Part shown: positions 26,368 to 51,278 of the stretch, piece by piece
How the letters are laid out: every line of letters begins with the position of its first letter
How positions within the stretch are numbered: position 1 is the first letter of the stretch
NCBI RefSeq assembly: GCF_036373705.1
Contig: NC_089858.1
Span: 33,081,249-33,145,248 of the forward strand
Length of the DNA: 64,000 nucleotides
Origin: Amia ocellicauda
Taxonomy: Eukaryota > Chordata > Actinopteri > Amiiformes > Amiidae
Reading direction: 5' to 3'
Made by a program: the position numbers and the translations under genes
The notes under the pieces: generated by a model
Databases searched by the model: none
Told to the model about the DNA's origin: nothing
Seen by the model: the letters and a program-made list of their open reading frames with translations, nothing else

Positions 26368-27224
26368 GTAATATTGACATATTCCTGGAGCTTTTCACAG
26401 ACTAAGCACTTGGGACAGTTTGGTGCTCCATTCTGCAAAACAGTTTAACCCAGAAACCCACCGCAGCTCTGTGTGTAAACAAAGTGGCAGATCAGAGCAG
26501 CTCGAACCCTCGGCCAGTTCTGGTTCTGGCTAGATAAATATTGAAATAAATGTCCCAGAGTTAGAGTGGCTGAAGAAGGGGTGTCCATAGGAGACTGAGG
26601 GGTGGCATTGAGACTGGCAGAGAAGGGAGGCCCACATGAGACTGGCAGAGATGGGGGCAGAAGGAGTCTCCCGCCATCATTCCAGGAAGACAGTTGCTGT
26701 AATTGCACAGTTATACAGAATAATAGAGATAATGCGACGGTCTCACGCTGCAGACCTGTCATTTTAATTCCTGTGATTTCACTGCAGCTTCCAGTTGGCC
26801 ATTGATAAAAATTAAACAAAAAGGATACTGTTGCCGTTGTTCATCATTCTTCTTCTAATTATTAATTGTCTAATCTAATCTAATTAATTGTCTAACTGTC
26901 TAATCTAATTGTTATTGTTATTATAATTACGTGCTTCTGGGCCGCTGATCCTGCACCCGCATTTGTGCTGATTTAGTTACTCATTTCTAAGTGAATGTCC
27001 GTACAGCCTCTCCCCAGCAGATATGACGTATTTATGACACGTACATGTGAAAACTCCAACATTGTTCTTCACTACACATTTTGAAACAAAACAAACAAAC
27101 AAATAATAAAACCTCTGATGTGACCGAAAGTGTTATTGTGGTTGTGCTGCCATCAACTGGATCTGCCTCTACTGCTTTACCTGGTGTTTAATGGCAGCTA
27201 CTGCAGCTCCCCATCTCACTCACA
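25376..27224. other. Intergenic stretch with microsatellites
   Basis: It contains (GT)n at 25493-25512, (GA)n at 26249-26279 and (TTA)n at 26324-26367. No exon was supported. Confidence 0.5.
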
Positions 27225-30200
27225 CATTCGCATTTATTGGCATGACAAACAGTTTCGTAGTGTTGCCAAAGCAGTTGATATTATATACATACATTGAAAA
27301 ATAATAAAAGGTAAGAAAAAGGAGAAAAATAAAAAAAATAAAAATTGAAACAGTACAATATAATTTATAAATAAAATCTTAATAGACAAGTTTACAGCTG
27401 GTGCTCATGTATGTTTTCACAGTGAGCCCCTCAGGCTGTGGCAGGCGGCTACATATTGGGCAGCCAGGGGGGCTGTGTGTCCCTCCCCCAGGAGGATAGC
27501 TATTTTTTTTTTCATTTATCAATTCAGAAAATGATTTTATAATATTTATGAATTTATTAAAGAATGTGTCCCTTAATTTGGCATATTTATTGCAGTGGAG
27601 GAGGAAGTGCATCTCTGTCTGGAACTCTCCTGTCTCGCAGTGACCATAGCGCCGCTCCTCTCTGGGCAGCCGGGTCTGCCTGTGTCGGCCCGTCTCTATG
27701 GCCAGGCTGTGGGCACTGAGCCGGTACTGGGTCAGGATCCGTCTCTGCTTCGTATCTCTGACAGTGAAGAGATACTCTGCCAGGGTGTATTCTCTGTTTA
27801 GGGCCCGATAGCAATCCAGTTTACTTTGGGATTTGGTTTCATTGTTCCAATGTTCCAGATAGGAGGTTTTGGTTATCTTTATAATGTGCTTGACTTTGAT
27901 TGGGGGCAGGTATGCAGTGCTGACCTGATGCTGGTCTCTGTTCGTAGTATTAGCGGGGGTCAGTGCCGTGAGCTTCAGGGCCAGCTGACTCAGGGGACTC
28001 TTTTCAGGGCTGAGCTCTTGGGTTTGGAGGGCCTTGTACTGGAGTGAGTCTGACTCACTTTTCTTCAGGTGCATCCAGAATTTCAGTGCTCTTTTCTTTA
28101 TATTAATGAGGGTTGGGAAGCGGCCTAATTCTGCCCTGCAGGCGTGGTTTGGTGTGCTCCTGTGCACCTGCAGTGTGTTTATAGAGTTCAGCATGCAGGG
28201 TCTCGATTGGGTGTTTGTCCCACCTAGTGTAGTCCTGTTGACTGAGTGGACCCCATACCTCACTACCACACAACGCAATGGGCTGGATCACACTGTCAAT
28301 TAGTTTGAGACAGATTTTGACTGGAATATTAATTTTATAGAATCTTCTTCTGATTGCGTAGAAAGCTCTTCTTGCTTTGTCTTTGAGTGCCTTCACTGCC
28401 AGGTTAAAGCCCCCTGACGCACTAATAGTCAGGTCCAGGTGAGTGTAGTCTGAGGTGTGTTCTAGGGTAGTATTGCTTAGCGTGAAGTGGTATTTGTTTC
28501 CCTGAGGTCTGGCCTTTTTTTGGAAGATCATGATCTTTGTCGTCTTCATGTTTACTGCCAGGGCCCAGGACTGACAGTGCTGCTCTAGCAGGGCCCAGGA
28601 ATAGGTCATCTGCATAGAGCAGGAATTTGACTTCTGTGTCATTTAGGGTGAGGCCAGGGGCATCAGACTGCTCCAACACTGTGGCCAACTCATTGATGTA
28701 GATGTTGAACAGTGTTGGGCTCAGACTGCAGCCCTGCCTCACTCCCCGCGCCTGAGTGAAGGTGCGCTGCTGTGTTTGAGCATCTCAGTGCTGATGCTGT
28801 CCGGGCCGGAGGCTTTTCTGGGTGGAAGTGCCTGGAGCTTTTTAGATAGTTCATGTAGGGTGATTGGAGCGTCAGTTGGGTTTTGATTATTTTTAATTGA
28901 TTGTTCGAGTAATTTCAGTTTTTCCCTGGTTTCAATTTGTTTGTGTGTCAGATCATTTTTTATTATTATTATTTTTATTTCTTGGCACACACCCTTATCC
29001 AGGGCAACTTACAACATAACTGCAAAAATACAGAGAATTTTGTTGGATATCTTTATAAAGGTTTTCAAAGTATTTTTTCCAAATGGTTCCATTTTGTATT
29101 GCCATTTCTTGTTGTTTTGTTGAATTTAAATTGTTCCACATTTCCCAGAACTGGTTTTGGTCAACAGGTTTCTCTATGTCTGTGAGTGTTTTGTTTGTGT
29201 GTTTCTGTTTTTTATTTTTAAGGGTGTATTTGTAGTGTTTTAGGGTCTCACAGTACTGCTGGCGTAGTTCTGTGTCTTGTGGTTGATGATGTTTTTGATT
29301 GGATAGGTGCCTTAAATTTGTTCGTATTGATTTACACTCATCATCAAACCATGTCTGTGTGTGTGTGTGATTCTGGTTGATCTTTTTCTTTGTCTTTTTA
29401 AGATTTGCCATTGTGGCTGCAATTTGAAATATTTGATTGATATAATTTATGGCCAGATTTAGTCCTGTCACGTCAGGCTGGTACTGTGAGCTGAGGAAAG
29501 TGTTGATTATTTCTGTAGAACTGATTGCTTTGTTAAATTCCTCTGTGCTGTTTGGAGCCCATCTGTATGTTTGATTAAGGTTGTACAGCTTACTGGGCTG
29601 TATCTGTGTGTTGCTGGCCTGACTTCTTCTTTTCAGGAACACCGTGATTTGGTTGTGGTCTGACAGGGGGGTTTGCTGCCTGACAGTGAATGCACTAATG
29701 AAGGAGGGGTCCATGTCAGTGAGGGCGTAGTCGACTACACTAGTCCCAAGAGCTGAGCAATACGTGAACCTCCCTAAAGAGTCCCCTCTGATCCTGCCAT
29801 TAAGGATGTACAGGCCCAAGGCTTGGCAGAGATGCACTATCTCTCTCCCGTTCTTGTTCACTGCCCCATCGGGGTTGTTCCTCTGGGTTGTGGTGGGGGT
29901 GAGGTACAGAGGGGCCTGGCCAAACACATGGCTGTTTCCCTGTGTGCCGATGCAGATGGGCTCGGTGCCTGTCTGGGCATTGAAGTCCCCACAGAGCAGC
30001 ACATTCCCCTGGGCCTGGAAATGGCCGATCTCTGTGTGGAGGGTGTTAAAAAATTCCTCATTGTAATAGGGGGATTCAGAGGGGGGGTATACGCTGCACA
30101 CAGGTATATATGGTTCTCACACTGGGCTATTCCCTTCTTAATATGAAGCCTTGTGTGTGTTGGGCCTTGTTTGACTGGGCTGATGTGGTTGACCAGCTCC

Positions 30201-30336
30201 TCTTTGTACCACACTATGAACCCCCCAGAGTCCCTGCCGCGCCGCACTGTGCTCAGTTTAATTGAGGGCACAATAACCTCCATGTAGCCCAGGGGGCAGT
30301 GTGTGGGCACCTCTGCACGGCACCATGTCTCCAACA
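27225..30336 (-). mobile_element. APE-type LINE, 5'-truncated and frameshifted
   Basis: Reading the minus strand from 30336, an apurinic-like endonuclease (GRDSGGFIVWYKEEL, then LLCGDFNAQTGTE, VDYALTD and LSDHNQI) is followed by a linker and a reverse transcriptase, with GCSLSPTLFNIYINEL and YADDLFLGPARAAL (28742-28422). A C-terminal region then continues to 27379, with GSEVWGPLSQQDYTRWDKHP and HFLLHCNKYAKLRD. The 3' tail near 27225-27330 reads GCATTTATTGGCATGACAAA on the plus strand. ORF1 and the endonuclease N-terminus are absent, and frames shift near 30070, 28600 and 28100. Related 3' pieces are at 33640-34480, 44655-44722 and 60865-60969. The clade was not determined. Confidence 0.85.
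28952..29035 (-). mobile_element. SINE tail inserted in the LINE
   Basis: The sequence TTGGCACACACCCTTATCCAG interrupts the LINE frame between KDIQQNSL and LTHKQIETREK. Its complement (CTGGATAAGGGTGTGTGCCA) is the conserved 3' end shared by fish SINEs and their partner LINEs. The same tail motif occurs on the plus strand at 59430-59452. Confidence 0.6.
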
Positions 30337-43434
<13,098 letters not shown>

Positions 43435-43718
43435 TAGCGGGAACAACCACAACCTCAGGAACAACCAAACCAACAACAGGGTCACACAACCTGAACCCCG
43501 GCCTGCACAAACTCACTGACAACATGTGTGAGAGAGTGTGTGTGTGTGTGTGCGTGTGTGCGAGTGTGTGTGCGAGAGTATGTGTGTGTGCAAGTGTGAG
43601 TGAGTGAGTAGTTTTGCCACTGTACATTTCTCTATTGTGTAAATATGACTGGTTTTCAACTCTACAGAGAGAAAGAAGGAAAAACAAATTTCACCAAAAT
43701 CAAACTTTTTACAAAACA

Positions 43719-43724
43719 AATAAA
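43719..43724 (+). terminator. Polyadenylation signal of the kinase gene
   Basis: AATAAA lies 285 bases after the stop codon at 43432-43434, following a GT-rich stretch. It is the first canonical signal downstream. Confidence 0.6.
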
Positions 43725-43739
43725 AACCATGAATCAATC

Positions 43740-45700
43740 AGTAATACAAATGTCTGTGTGCTACACTCAGCGCGATCATGTCAATTAACACAGAAACAAA
43801 CTCACTGCCAACCTTCACATCATGGTTGTCATCGGCTCCCTGGCACCCTCTGGCCTGAGGGGGGCAGCTCTGGCCTCGGTGCCGGCTCTGCTGCAGAGAC
43901 ACAGTGGCCTGTGCGGCAGCTCTGCCTGAGACACAATCATTAACTCATGAAGGTCATCACGGTCACTAAACTGACAGGAAGAGCAGCGCAGGTCAAACTT
44001 GCATATTAATCCTCCGGTTGTAAAAGTAAAACATAAGAATGATCCAGATCAGAACTGTAGGATGAACAAGAAGTGGTCTCCACCCCTCTGCCAGCAGGTC
44101 ACTGTCTGTCAGCTGCTTTCGCACAAAATAATCGTAGTTAAGTCACAAACTTTCAACTCGGAAAGTCAGAAAACGAAGAAACAGACAACGGAGCCATAAA
44201 GTACAAGCAATTAAAAAGTTTGAAACTTTGGCTTTGTGATGCATGAGCACCTTCCTTGCTCTCCCCCCTCTGTGCTCTTCACAAATCTGCACACTCAAGC
44301 ACGGATGGATAGCTATAGATAGATCGATGGACAGATAGATAGACACACAGATAATCAAGCCAAGTGCTGCTCATTATTATTGATTGACTTACCCCCGTTA
44401 CACCAGCACAGCCACACAGGCTCACCAAGCAGAGACAACAGCCTGTCCATCCTGCTGGGGGACGCACCAACAGCAGGGATAGCAGCGCAACACATCAGTG
44501 CCTGCCACACACTGAGAGGCAAACAGCACTCGGACACTGACACTGGGTATACAATGTAAAACGCCTGATAGATGTTAAATGTTTATCTAAAATCTAAAAT
44601 GCGTACTTTCTGTGATTATTGCTCCCATCGCCCTGTTCTTGATCACTGGATGTGTCTGGCAATGCTTTGGCAAAACTGATGTCAATTAATCATGCCAATA
44701 CAGCTTTACTGAATTTGAAATTGTCAGACGTACAGACATGACACCAGAGGGTTGTTACATATTCGTGTCAATTAGAAGGTGTGTTAATGTAACAGTGGGT
44801 ATTGTCCATGGGGGAAGAGGCGTGCCATGAGCAGACACTAACTGGGCCTGATCTCGGTCAGCAGGGTGGAGAGGCCCTGACACGGCTTCCCCCTGCGGGG
44901 AACCTGTCCTGCCAGCTGCCCACCTCACCCCTTACCCCAGAACATATTTTTAATGTGACCTTTAACCCCACAGTCCTGGCACCTCTCAATGACCAGCCTG
45001 CACACCAGAAGCAGCCCTTCTGCCCTTTGCTGCTGACTTGAGATTTAACATTTAGATTTAAACTAAACATGCATTAAGAAGCTAAATATATATTTTGTGA
45101 ATTGAGAGATTTAAGATTAAGTTAAATATTTATTTAAAAAGTAAATGTTTAGTTTGCAAAGTTCATATTTAGGATTTTGTTCAATATTCATTGAAACGGC
45201 ACATATTCATTTTTCAAAACGGAGGTTTAGCTTTTATTTAAGTATTTACTTAAATAGAAAAAAAAGTTAATTACTAAAACTGGAAAAACACATATGATTT
45301 AAGTTAAATTGTTTTACATTTGGTGCGTGTGGCTTTTGCACTGTCCCACCTGCCTGTATTTATTTATTATTATTATTATGCAATCTGATATTTATTTGTG
45401 CAATTTTCAGTTTCGCTACTAGCTATTTCAAACCCCGTCCATCCACTCTTCTGTCCCTTACTGTTGTTGTTGTTGTTGTTGTTGTTGTTTTAAAGACATG
45501 AAAACAGCACGTCTAGGAGCAACACCCTCCCCATCATAACAAGAGAAACCTCCCGGGAGAGCGCAGTAACAGCGCAGTAAAGTGCGTGCTGCCCCCCAGC
45601 GGCCATTTCTATCCAGTGTGACTGCAGGGCATAAACCGCACAAGTATCGAATATCAGGACTGTGATTGATTGAGACAGACACTGCACTGCACTACTTTGC
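43740..45700. other. Intergenic stretch between kinase and prion genes
   Basis: No secure gene was found. A LINE tail is at 44655-44722, an AT-rich block at 45050-45310 and (TTG)n at 45462-45489. A possible minus-strand mini-exon near 44397-44453 is discussed under findings. Confidence 0.5.
44655..44722 (+). mobile_element. APE-LINE 3' tail, plus orientation
   Basis: TGGCAATGCTTTGGCAAAAC and CATGCCAATACAGCTTTA are the complement of the 3' tail at 27225-27290 and 60865-60910. Only the tail remains. Confidence 0.5.
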
Positions 45701-45959
45701 GCTGGCCCTCAGCCGTGCACCGCGTCCTTTCTGCCATTGTACATTTCCTAGCGGCTGTCAGAATCATTCATTAACAAGCGCTTTTCCTGTGCGTCTGGTG
45801 ATCAGGAAAATCAAACTGCTATCCGATTATTATTATAAGCATTGCTATTATGGTGATTACTGTGTAGTCAACTGCTGCAGGACCCAGTGCCCCCAAAACA
45901 CTTCCAGACAGCCTGACACTTGATATCCGGGATTCAGTTCCCACGGCGGGGCCCTCTAG

Positions 45960-46160
45960 AGACCTGCATCCACTCGCAGAGCACTCAGGGCTGATGACAT
46001 GTGCGTGTCTGGGTCTCTGTCTCTGCCGGGAAGCCGCACAGGCTCCTCCTCTCCCTGCCTCTCCCACGCCCTGGTCCCTCTCCGCCGCTGTGTGTTGAAG
46101 AGCTCCAGTGTGAGCAGAGAAACAGACGGACAGCACTGGCCGCTAAACTCTCCAACACAG
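45960..46160 (+). promoter_or_regulatory. Candidate untranslated first exon and promoter of the prion gene
   Basis: The sequence CTCCAACACAG ends at 46160 before GTAGGC, a good donor. It is preceded by CpG-richer DNA (45690-46160). Vertebrate PRNP genes have one or two untranslated exons before a single coding exon, and the coding exon here has an acceptor just upstream of its ATG. The resulting intron would be 3.04 kb (46161-49198). The transcription start is not defined. Confidence 0.45.
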
Positions 46161-46719
46161 GTAGGCTTTCTGTGTGATCCGCCCTTACCATTGACATGCC
46201 TGTAGCTTCTGTAACAATGTGAGAGCAGGTACAAAGGCAAACAAAACAACAGTTATTATTATTGGTCTGTCACCCACTGTGACGACATAGGCATTCATTA
46301 AACATGCATGTTTTGTTTTAGTTATTATGTAGCGGTGGGGAAAACTAGTATTCAACGGTGGGAGAATTACACGCAGGAGATGTGAGCGCAGGATAGGCGT
46401 TTTTGTGTGAGACAATACAGATCATAATGATAAAATAATAGTAGCAAGAGTGACTGTACCGGCTCCTGGTTATTCTACAAACATGCGCTTCATACAAACA
46501 TCGCTATATATCCGATCTAGGGCATTGCAAGTAGGGAATAATATAGACACAAGTGCGCAGCGCCATTTTAAGGACCTGTGTGCTTCATTTGCTGGCTGCC
46601 TTATTATAGCTTAGAGCCGGCCAGGGAGAAGGATAACGGGGCTTATTACACGCTTGTGGGCCTGACCGGACAACCGGGGATAAACAGGGCATTAGGCTTT
46701 GGGGCCGAGAGAAACTATA

Positions 46720-46900
46720 TTGAATCTGTAGTCCTTGCATAGGAGGGTTAATGTCCCTGCACCTGCCAAAAGCATTTTAAAAACATCACATGAGCCGACC
46801 TTGATTAAACTGGGAGAGAGAGAGTTGACACACAGGGAGCGGCGGGTGTTGACCGTTACATAATAACGGTCTGCAGAAGCAACGAGACTACGCGACGCGC
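46720..46900. repeat. Noncoding block shared with 54700-54945
   Basis: GAGAGAGAGTTGACACACAG, GGGAGCGGCGGGTGTTGACC and AGCAACGAGAC (46815-46890) find ordered counterparts at 54845-54935. Upstream, GTCCTTGCATAGG also has one (TCCTTACATAGG at 54718). It is not a recognised transposon and lies in the proposed prion intron. Confidence 0.5.
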
Positions 46901-46913
46901 AAGAGCCAGCGCT

Positions 46914-46916
<3 letters not shown>

Positions 46917-46963
<47 letters not shown>
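46917..46963. repeat. (TTA)n microsatellite
   Basis: About 15 uninterrupted ATT units lie in the proposed prion-gene intron. Confidence 0.9.
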
Positions 46964-47529
46964 GTCCAACTTGTTCAATTCTCGTCTGTTTCCGTTAGGG
47001 TTAACGCCATTGCTCAGTGCTTATCCGTTAGAACATTTTCGACTGGAAAATTGAAAAACCAACCAATACAAATCTGAAGGGAGGACGCACTGCTGCTCCC
47101 CGGCCAAGCTCTCAAGTTCTCAAAACGTCATTGCCTGAGATTTGTGACGTTCAAGAAAATGGGCTGGAGGCGTATATGTGTTGTGAGACTCCAGAGCTGT
47201 GGTTCCCCCGCCTCCAGAGAGGGGTGGGGAGTCATCAGAGGAATAAATAGGACTATTATGCTTATAGAAATTGAAAAAAATGTACCTTTTCGTTGATTTA
47301 TAGATTGAATTCAAATTCATTTAAAATATTTTTTCCCCATTTATCCACACATTCTACCATTCTACCACACACCTTCCCAATTAAATTGATACTCTAGATT
47401 TGTTTAGGAAATAATAATAATTTTAAAAATAGCTCAGGTGTAAGCGAAGACTCCAAGGAGCCAGAGTTGTTGAAAGGCACAGATTAGGGGATGGGCATAA
47501 AAAAATATCAAAGGCACATAGCAGCTACA

Positions 47530-47960
47530 TACAGAGCCTGTACAAAGTCTACGCCTCCTTGAACTTTTTCACATTTTATTGTGTATGTGCCTCAGACTTT
47601 CATGCTTTTAAATTAGGATTTACATTTTCTATTTGATTTAGGGCAGGGCTCTGAATAGGACTTTTCTATACTTTGCTCAATTCATTTTTCCTTCTATCCT
47701 GACAAGTGCCCCAGTCCCTGCCGATGAGCAACATTGTCATAACGTGATGCTGTACCACCATGCTTCCCAGAAGGAATGGTGTTCTTTGACCAGTCTTGAC
47801 CAGCTCTTGCAAAGTTGCCAATTGACCTCTTGATAGCCTCTCTGATCGGGTTCAGTCTTGCTCGGTCATCCAGTTTGGAGGGAAAGTCTTGGTGGTGCCA
47901 CATACACCTTCCACTTCTTAATAATCATCTTGACTGGATAATTGGAGATAATAATACATT
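47530..47960 (-). mobile_element. Decayed cut-and-paste DNA transposon remnant
   Basis: CCTTGAACTTTTTCACATTT and the downstream string CACCATGCTTCCCAGAAGGA resemble a family of fish Tc1-type repeats. No terminal inverted repeat pair remains and no long frame is open. It lies in the proposed prion-gene intron. Confidence 0.45.
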
Positions 47961-49214
47961 CAATTATATTAAAAAAAAAATTCCCACTTGAACCTCAAGC
48001 TTTCTGTAAGCTGAACAATTTAAAAAGACAGTGGGGCCCCAGAGAAGGACAGGCCTCAGATAAAGGATTATAATGTTGATGATAATAATAATACAAAAAT
48101 GCCTATTATTTTATAGTTGGTTTTCAGTGGAATGCTTGTTGTCCCAAGCTGGATACAAGTCAAATTTCTAGGGATGTGACGGGCTGACAGAAATACGCAT
48201 CTGTCAAATGCAGATTTTAAAGCATTAAATCCGTCAAATGCGGATGCAGGGTGTGGACATAGTGTATTTAGTTGTAGGTTGAGGGGCATTTGGTATTTGC
48301 CAGTATTACTGTAAAATCAGTTTGCTGCAGTTTTTATATATATATATACAAAAAATTAACACATTTTATTTAAATGCTGTAAATGTGAAATAGAGCTGAA
48401 AAAACATCAGCTCATAGTCCTAACATTGAATGAAATGGAGTACTTTTATTACTATTATTTCACTGTTCAAATTAACAATTGCGTGAGTTTTCAGACATTT
48501 TGAATGAACTGTTCAGATGCAAAAGTTACAATTTGCCGCTCCGCTCGGCTCCACTTCACCCCTGTGTCAGAGGTGGAGTGCCACCTTAACGGATTAACCG
48601 GAGCGGCGCTCTGGTCTGGTGTGCTTTACAGCATTACAGCCCTATCCGTAACAATCGCATCATCCCTTCTCTCTGTAAAACAATATCTGGGACGTACTGA
48701 GTGAATGAGCGGACTGACTTCATGCATGTGCGTGTTGCAATGGTAGCCAAAAATATTTTTGCTACAAATTCGAATTTGTTTGGTTTAGTATTCAATGGAG
48801 TTCAGATTTGTTAAACATGTGCGAAGTTCGACATCTGCGAGTGTGCGAACTTCGTCACACCACTACAAATTTCCCAACACACCCAACCAACCAACACACG
48901 CACACGCACGCACGCCTCTAAAGGTCAGTGTGCTCAGTCTGTCTGCAGTGTGCATTGTCCTCATTCAGTCTTTTAACAGTATGTTCAGTGTTCGCACACA
49001 CTGGCACGCATGTAATCACACACACACTTGCATTCACACACTTACATACATGCACACCCTGGCGCTCAGGCACACGCACACATGCGCACTGACACACATG
49101 CTCGCACACACTGACACGCACACTTGCACACACGCACACACGCACACATAATATACATCAGTTAATGTGTCTCTCCCCTTGTCTTCTCCTCTCTCCAGGT
49201 CAGTGAGTATTGCG

Positions 49215-50831
49215 ATGGGCAGTTCTGTGCTTCAGCTGGCCGTGGCCGCTCTGGCCCTCCTGCTGGTGCTGCAGTGTGACCCCACTTGGGGTAAGGGAGG
49301 GCGTGGGGGAGGCGGGGGCTTAGGGGGCTCCAAGTCCATTGGGAGCAAGATTTCGAGCTGGGGCAAAAGCAAGACCGGCGGCAGCACCAACAAGGGCAAG
49401 ACACCAACAGGAACAGGCAACAGGAACACCAATCCCGGTAGCTACCCCAAACAGCAGAACCCAGCCGGAGGGGGGTACCCCCCTCAGTACCCAGCCGGAG
49501 GGGGTTACCCCAACCAGAACCCAGCCGGAGGGGGGTACCCCCCTCAGTACCCAGCCGGAGGGGGTTACCCCAACCAGAACCCAGCCGGAGGGGGGTACCC
49601 CCCTCAGTACCCAGGCCGAGGAGGGGTGAACCCTGCAGGGTACCCCAACCAGAACCCAGGTGGAGCGGCATACCCCCCTCAGAACCCAGGCGGAGCGGCA
49701 TACCCCCCTCAGTACCCAGCTGGAGGGGGGTACCCCAACCAGTACCCAGGCCGAGGAGGGTACCCCAACCAGTACCCAGCCGGAGGAGGGTACCCCAACC
49801 AGTACCCAGCCGGAGGAGGGTACCCCAACCAGTACCCAGCCGGAGGAGGTTACCCCAACCAGTACCCAGGCCGAGGAGGGGGTTACCCTAATCAGTACCC
49901 AGGTGCAGGGGGAGGGTACGGACAGCCAGCCGGTTATCCTAACTGGGGTGGAGGAGGGTACCCCAATAACCAGTTCCCCAGCCCACGATTCGGGGGGTAT
50001 GGCATGGGGGGCGGGGGCTTGTCGCCCTTCGCACGCTCAGTGGGGGGCCCGTCCAAGAATTCAATGGGCTTCGGAAAGAAGGCAGCACTGGCAGCAGGGG
50101 CGGGCGCAGTGGCAGGCATGGCACTGGGCTATGGGTTGGGCCGCTTCCCCCGGCCACACTTCCAGTTCCACAGCCCCGAGGAGGAGCACTATTACAACCG
50201 CTACATGTGGCGGCGTTACGGATCGCGCTCCACTGATGAAAATGACTACGGCCGCGACTACCACTACCGTACCCCCCCTGAGACCTATGACACCTACATG
50301 GACAAGTGCGTCCAGAGGGATGACCTGCTGCCCATGCCCAAGCCTGGCGCAGACATCGGGGCTGACCCTGGCACTAACCCTGGCACTGACCCCGGCACTG
50401 ACCGCAGCATCATTAGAGACCAGCCAGCCAACATCAACACCAACAACAACACCAACAACAACACTGATGTCGCCCAGGGGTCACCTGTCAACAACACCCA
50501 AGCCGCCTCCATCTCCCTCTCCTCTTCCAGCCAGGGCAAGATCCAAGACCCCCCAGCAGGCCCTGCACCAGGTGGGGGGCAGAAAGAGGAGGACGACGAC
50601 ATTGTGAGCATCATGGAGATCGGGTACCCGGAGCTGATTGAGCAGTTGAAGGTGCGTCGCTGTGTGGAGCTCTACCTGGTCTACTCTGAGCGCTACCTGG
50701 AGAAGAACCCCGCACCCCAGAGCGGACGCATGGGCAACAACGACGCTGCCGCCCCACAGCTGTGTCAGGGGCTGCTACTTCTGGTCACCACCTCTGCGCT
50801 GCTCCTGACCAGCACTCTGATGGTGCACTGA
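49215..50831 (+). CDS. prnp: Prion protein (fish PrP), single coding exon
   Basis: A 538-residue precursor. The acceptor CTCTCCAG ends at 49198 and the ATG is 17 bases on, as in other PRNP genes. Residues 1-26 form a signal peptide (VLQLAVAALALLLVLQ). Residues 27-80 are Gly- and Lys-rich. Residues 82-250 are a repeat of about 16 units of PAGGGYPNQY type, the fish counterpart of the mammalian octarepeats. The conserved hydrophobic stretch AALAAGAGAVAGMALGYGLG is at about 290-309. The C-terminal domain has two Cys (365 and 483) expected to form the disulfide, sequons in NNNTNNNTD and NNTQ near 410-430, and a hydrophobic GPI-signal tail at about 520-538. Human PrP is 253 residues; the extra length is in the repeats and in a 118-residue inter-cysteine stretch. 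PrP is a GPI-anchored surface glycoprotein. Which teleost paralog (prp1 or prp2) this matches was not settled. Confidence 0.92.
   Translation: MGSSVLQLAVAALALLLVLQCDPTWGKGGRGGGGGLGGSKSIGSKISSWGKSKTGGSTNKGKTPTGTGNRNTNPGSYPKQQNPAGGGYPPQYPAGGGYPNQNPAGGGYPPQYPAGGGYPNQNPAGGGYPPQYPGRGGVNPAGYPNQNPGGAAYPPQNPGGAAYPPQYPAGGGYPNQYPGRGGYPNQYPAGGGYPNQYPAGGGYPNQYPAGGGYPNQYPGRGGGYPNQYPGAGGGYGQPAGYPNWGGGGYPNNQFPSPRFGGYGMGGGGLSPFARSVGGPSKNSMGFGKKAALAAGAGAVAGMALGYGLGRFPRPHFQFHSPEEEHYYNRYMWRRYGSRSTDENDYGRDYHYRTPPETYDTYMDKCVQRDDLLPMPKPGADIGADPGTNPGTDPGTDRSIIRDQPANINTNNNTNNNTDVAQGSPVNNTQAASISLSSSSQGKIQDPPAGPAPGGGQKEEDDDIVSIMEIGYPELIEQLKVRRCVELYLVYSERYLEKNPAPQSGRMGNNDAAAPQLCQGLLLLVTTSALLLTSTLMVH
49459..49905 (+). 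repeat. Decapeptide-encoding tandem repeat in the prion exon
   Basis: Units of 30 bases encode PAGGGYPNQY and variants (PGRGGYPNQY, PAGGGYPPQY, PGGAAYPPQY). The early part alternates NQ- and PQ-type units as 60-base pairs. The later part repeats the same 30-base unit nearly perfectly, which points to recent slippage or unequal exchange. Confidence 0.92.
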
Positions 50832-51278
50832 CTGGGATAAGGGACAGGGACAGGGACTGATACAGGGCACTGGGGACAGGGACAGGGAGTCTGCGGATTA
50901 CATTTTCTTTGGTCTCCTCACGGCATGGTGTTGCAGGTGAGGTGAATACAGATAGACATAAAGACACTAATTGACTGCTGGGGGAGGGGCTTCCAGCTGC
51001 TCTGGTGGGCTATGGAGGACATGTCCAGCCTCAGACCAGTCACCCCTCTCTCACAGTCCACGCAGTATGGGAGGGAGGGGGTGGGTGGGGTGGGGCAGTG
51101 GGGGGGGAGGGAGGGTTGAGACAAATGCTGCATTCTTTGCTCTGTGCTCTGTACACTGAGAGCCCTGACTGTACCAGCTGGAGTCTCCGGCCTGTAGCTG
51201 CCTGAGGCACGGAGGCTCCCGCTGCTATGACGATGGGCTCAGACACTTGACCCGAGCCGTTAGAACACACTGCCCTGA
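50832..51278 (+). other. Prion-gene 3' UTR, first part
   Basis: It follows the stop codon directly and contains GGGACAGG repeats at 50836-50890 and a G-rich tract at 51066-51118. No canonical AATAAA is present before the mariner element. A later AATAAA at 53268-53273 would give a 2.4-kb UTR. Confidence 0.4.

Noticed and set aside
26190-26438. Poly-Ile/Ser-Leu frame as a membrane protein
   Set aside because: It is a translation of (TTA)n and (GA)n microsatellites.
45458-45682. Minus-strand frame ending in a poly-Gln run
   Set aside because: The Gln run comes from (TTG)n and the rest of the frame has no homology signal or splice context.
49660-50607. 315-codon frame overlapping the prion exon in another phase
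   Set aside because: It follows the 30-base repeat periodicity and lacks a signal or domain; the prion frame explains the region completely.
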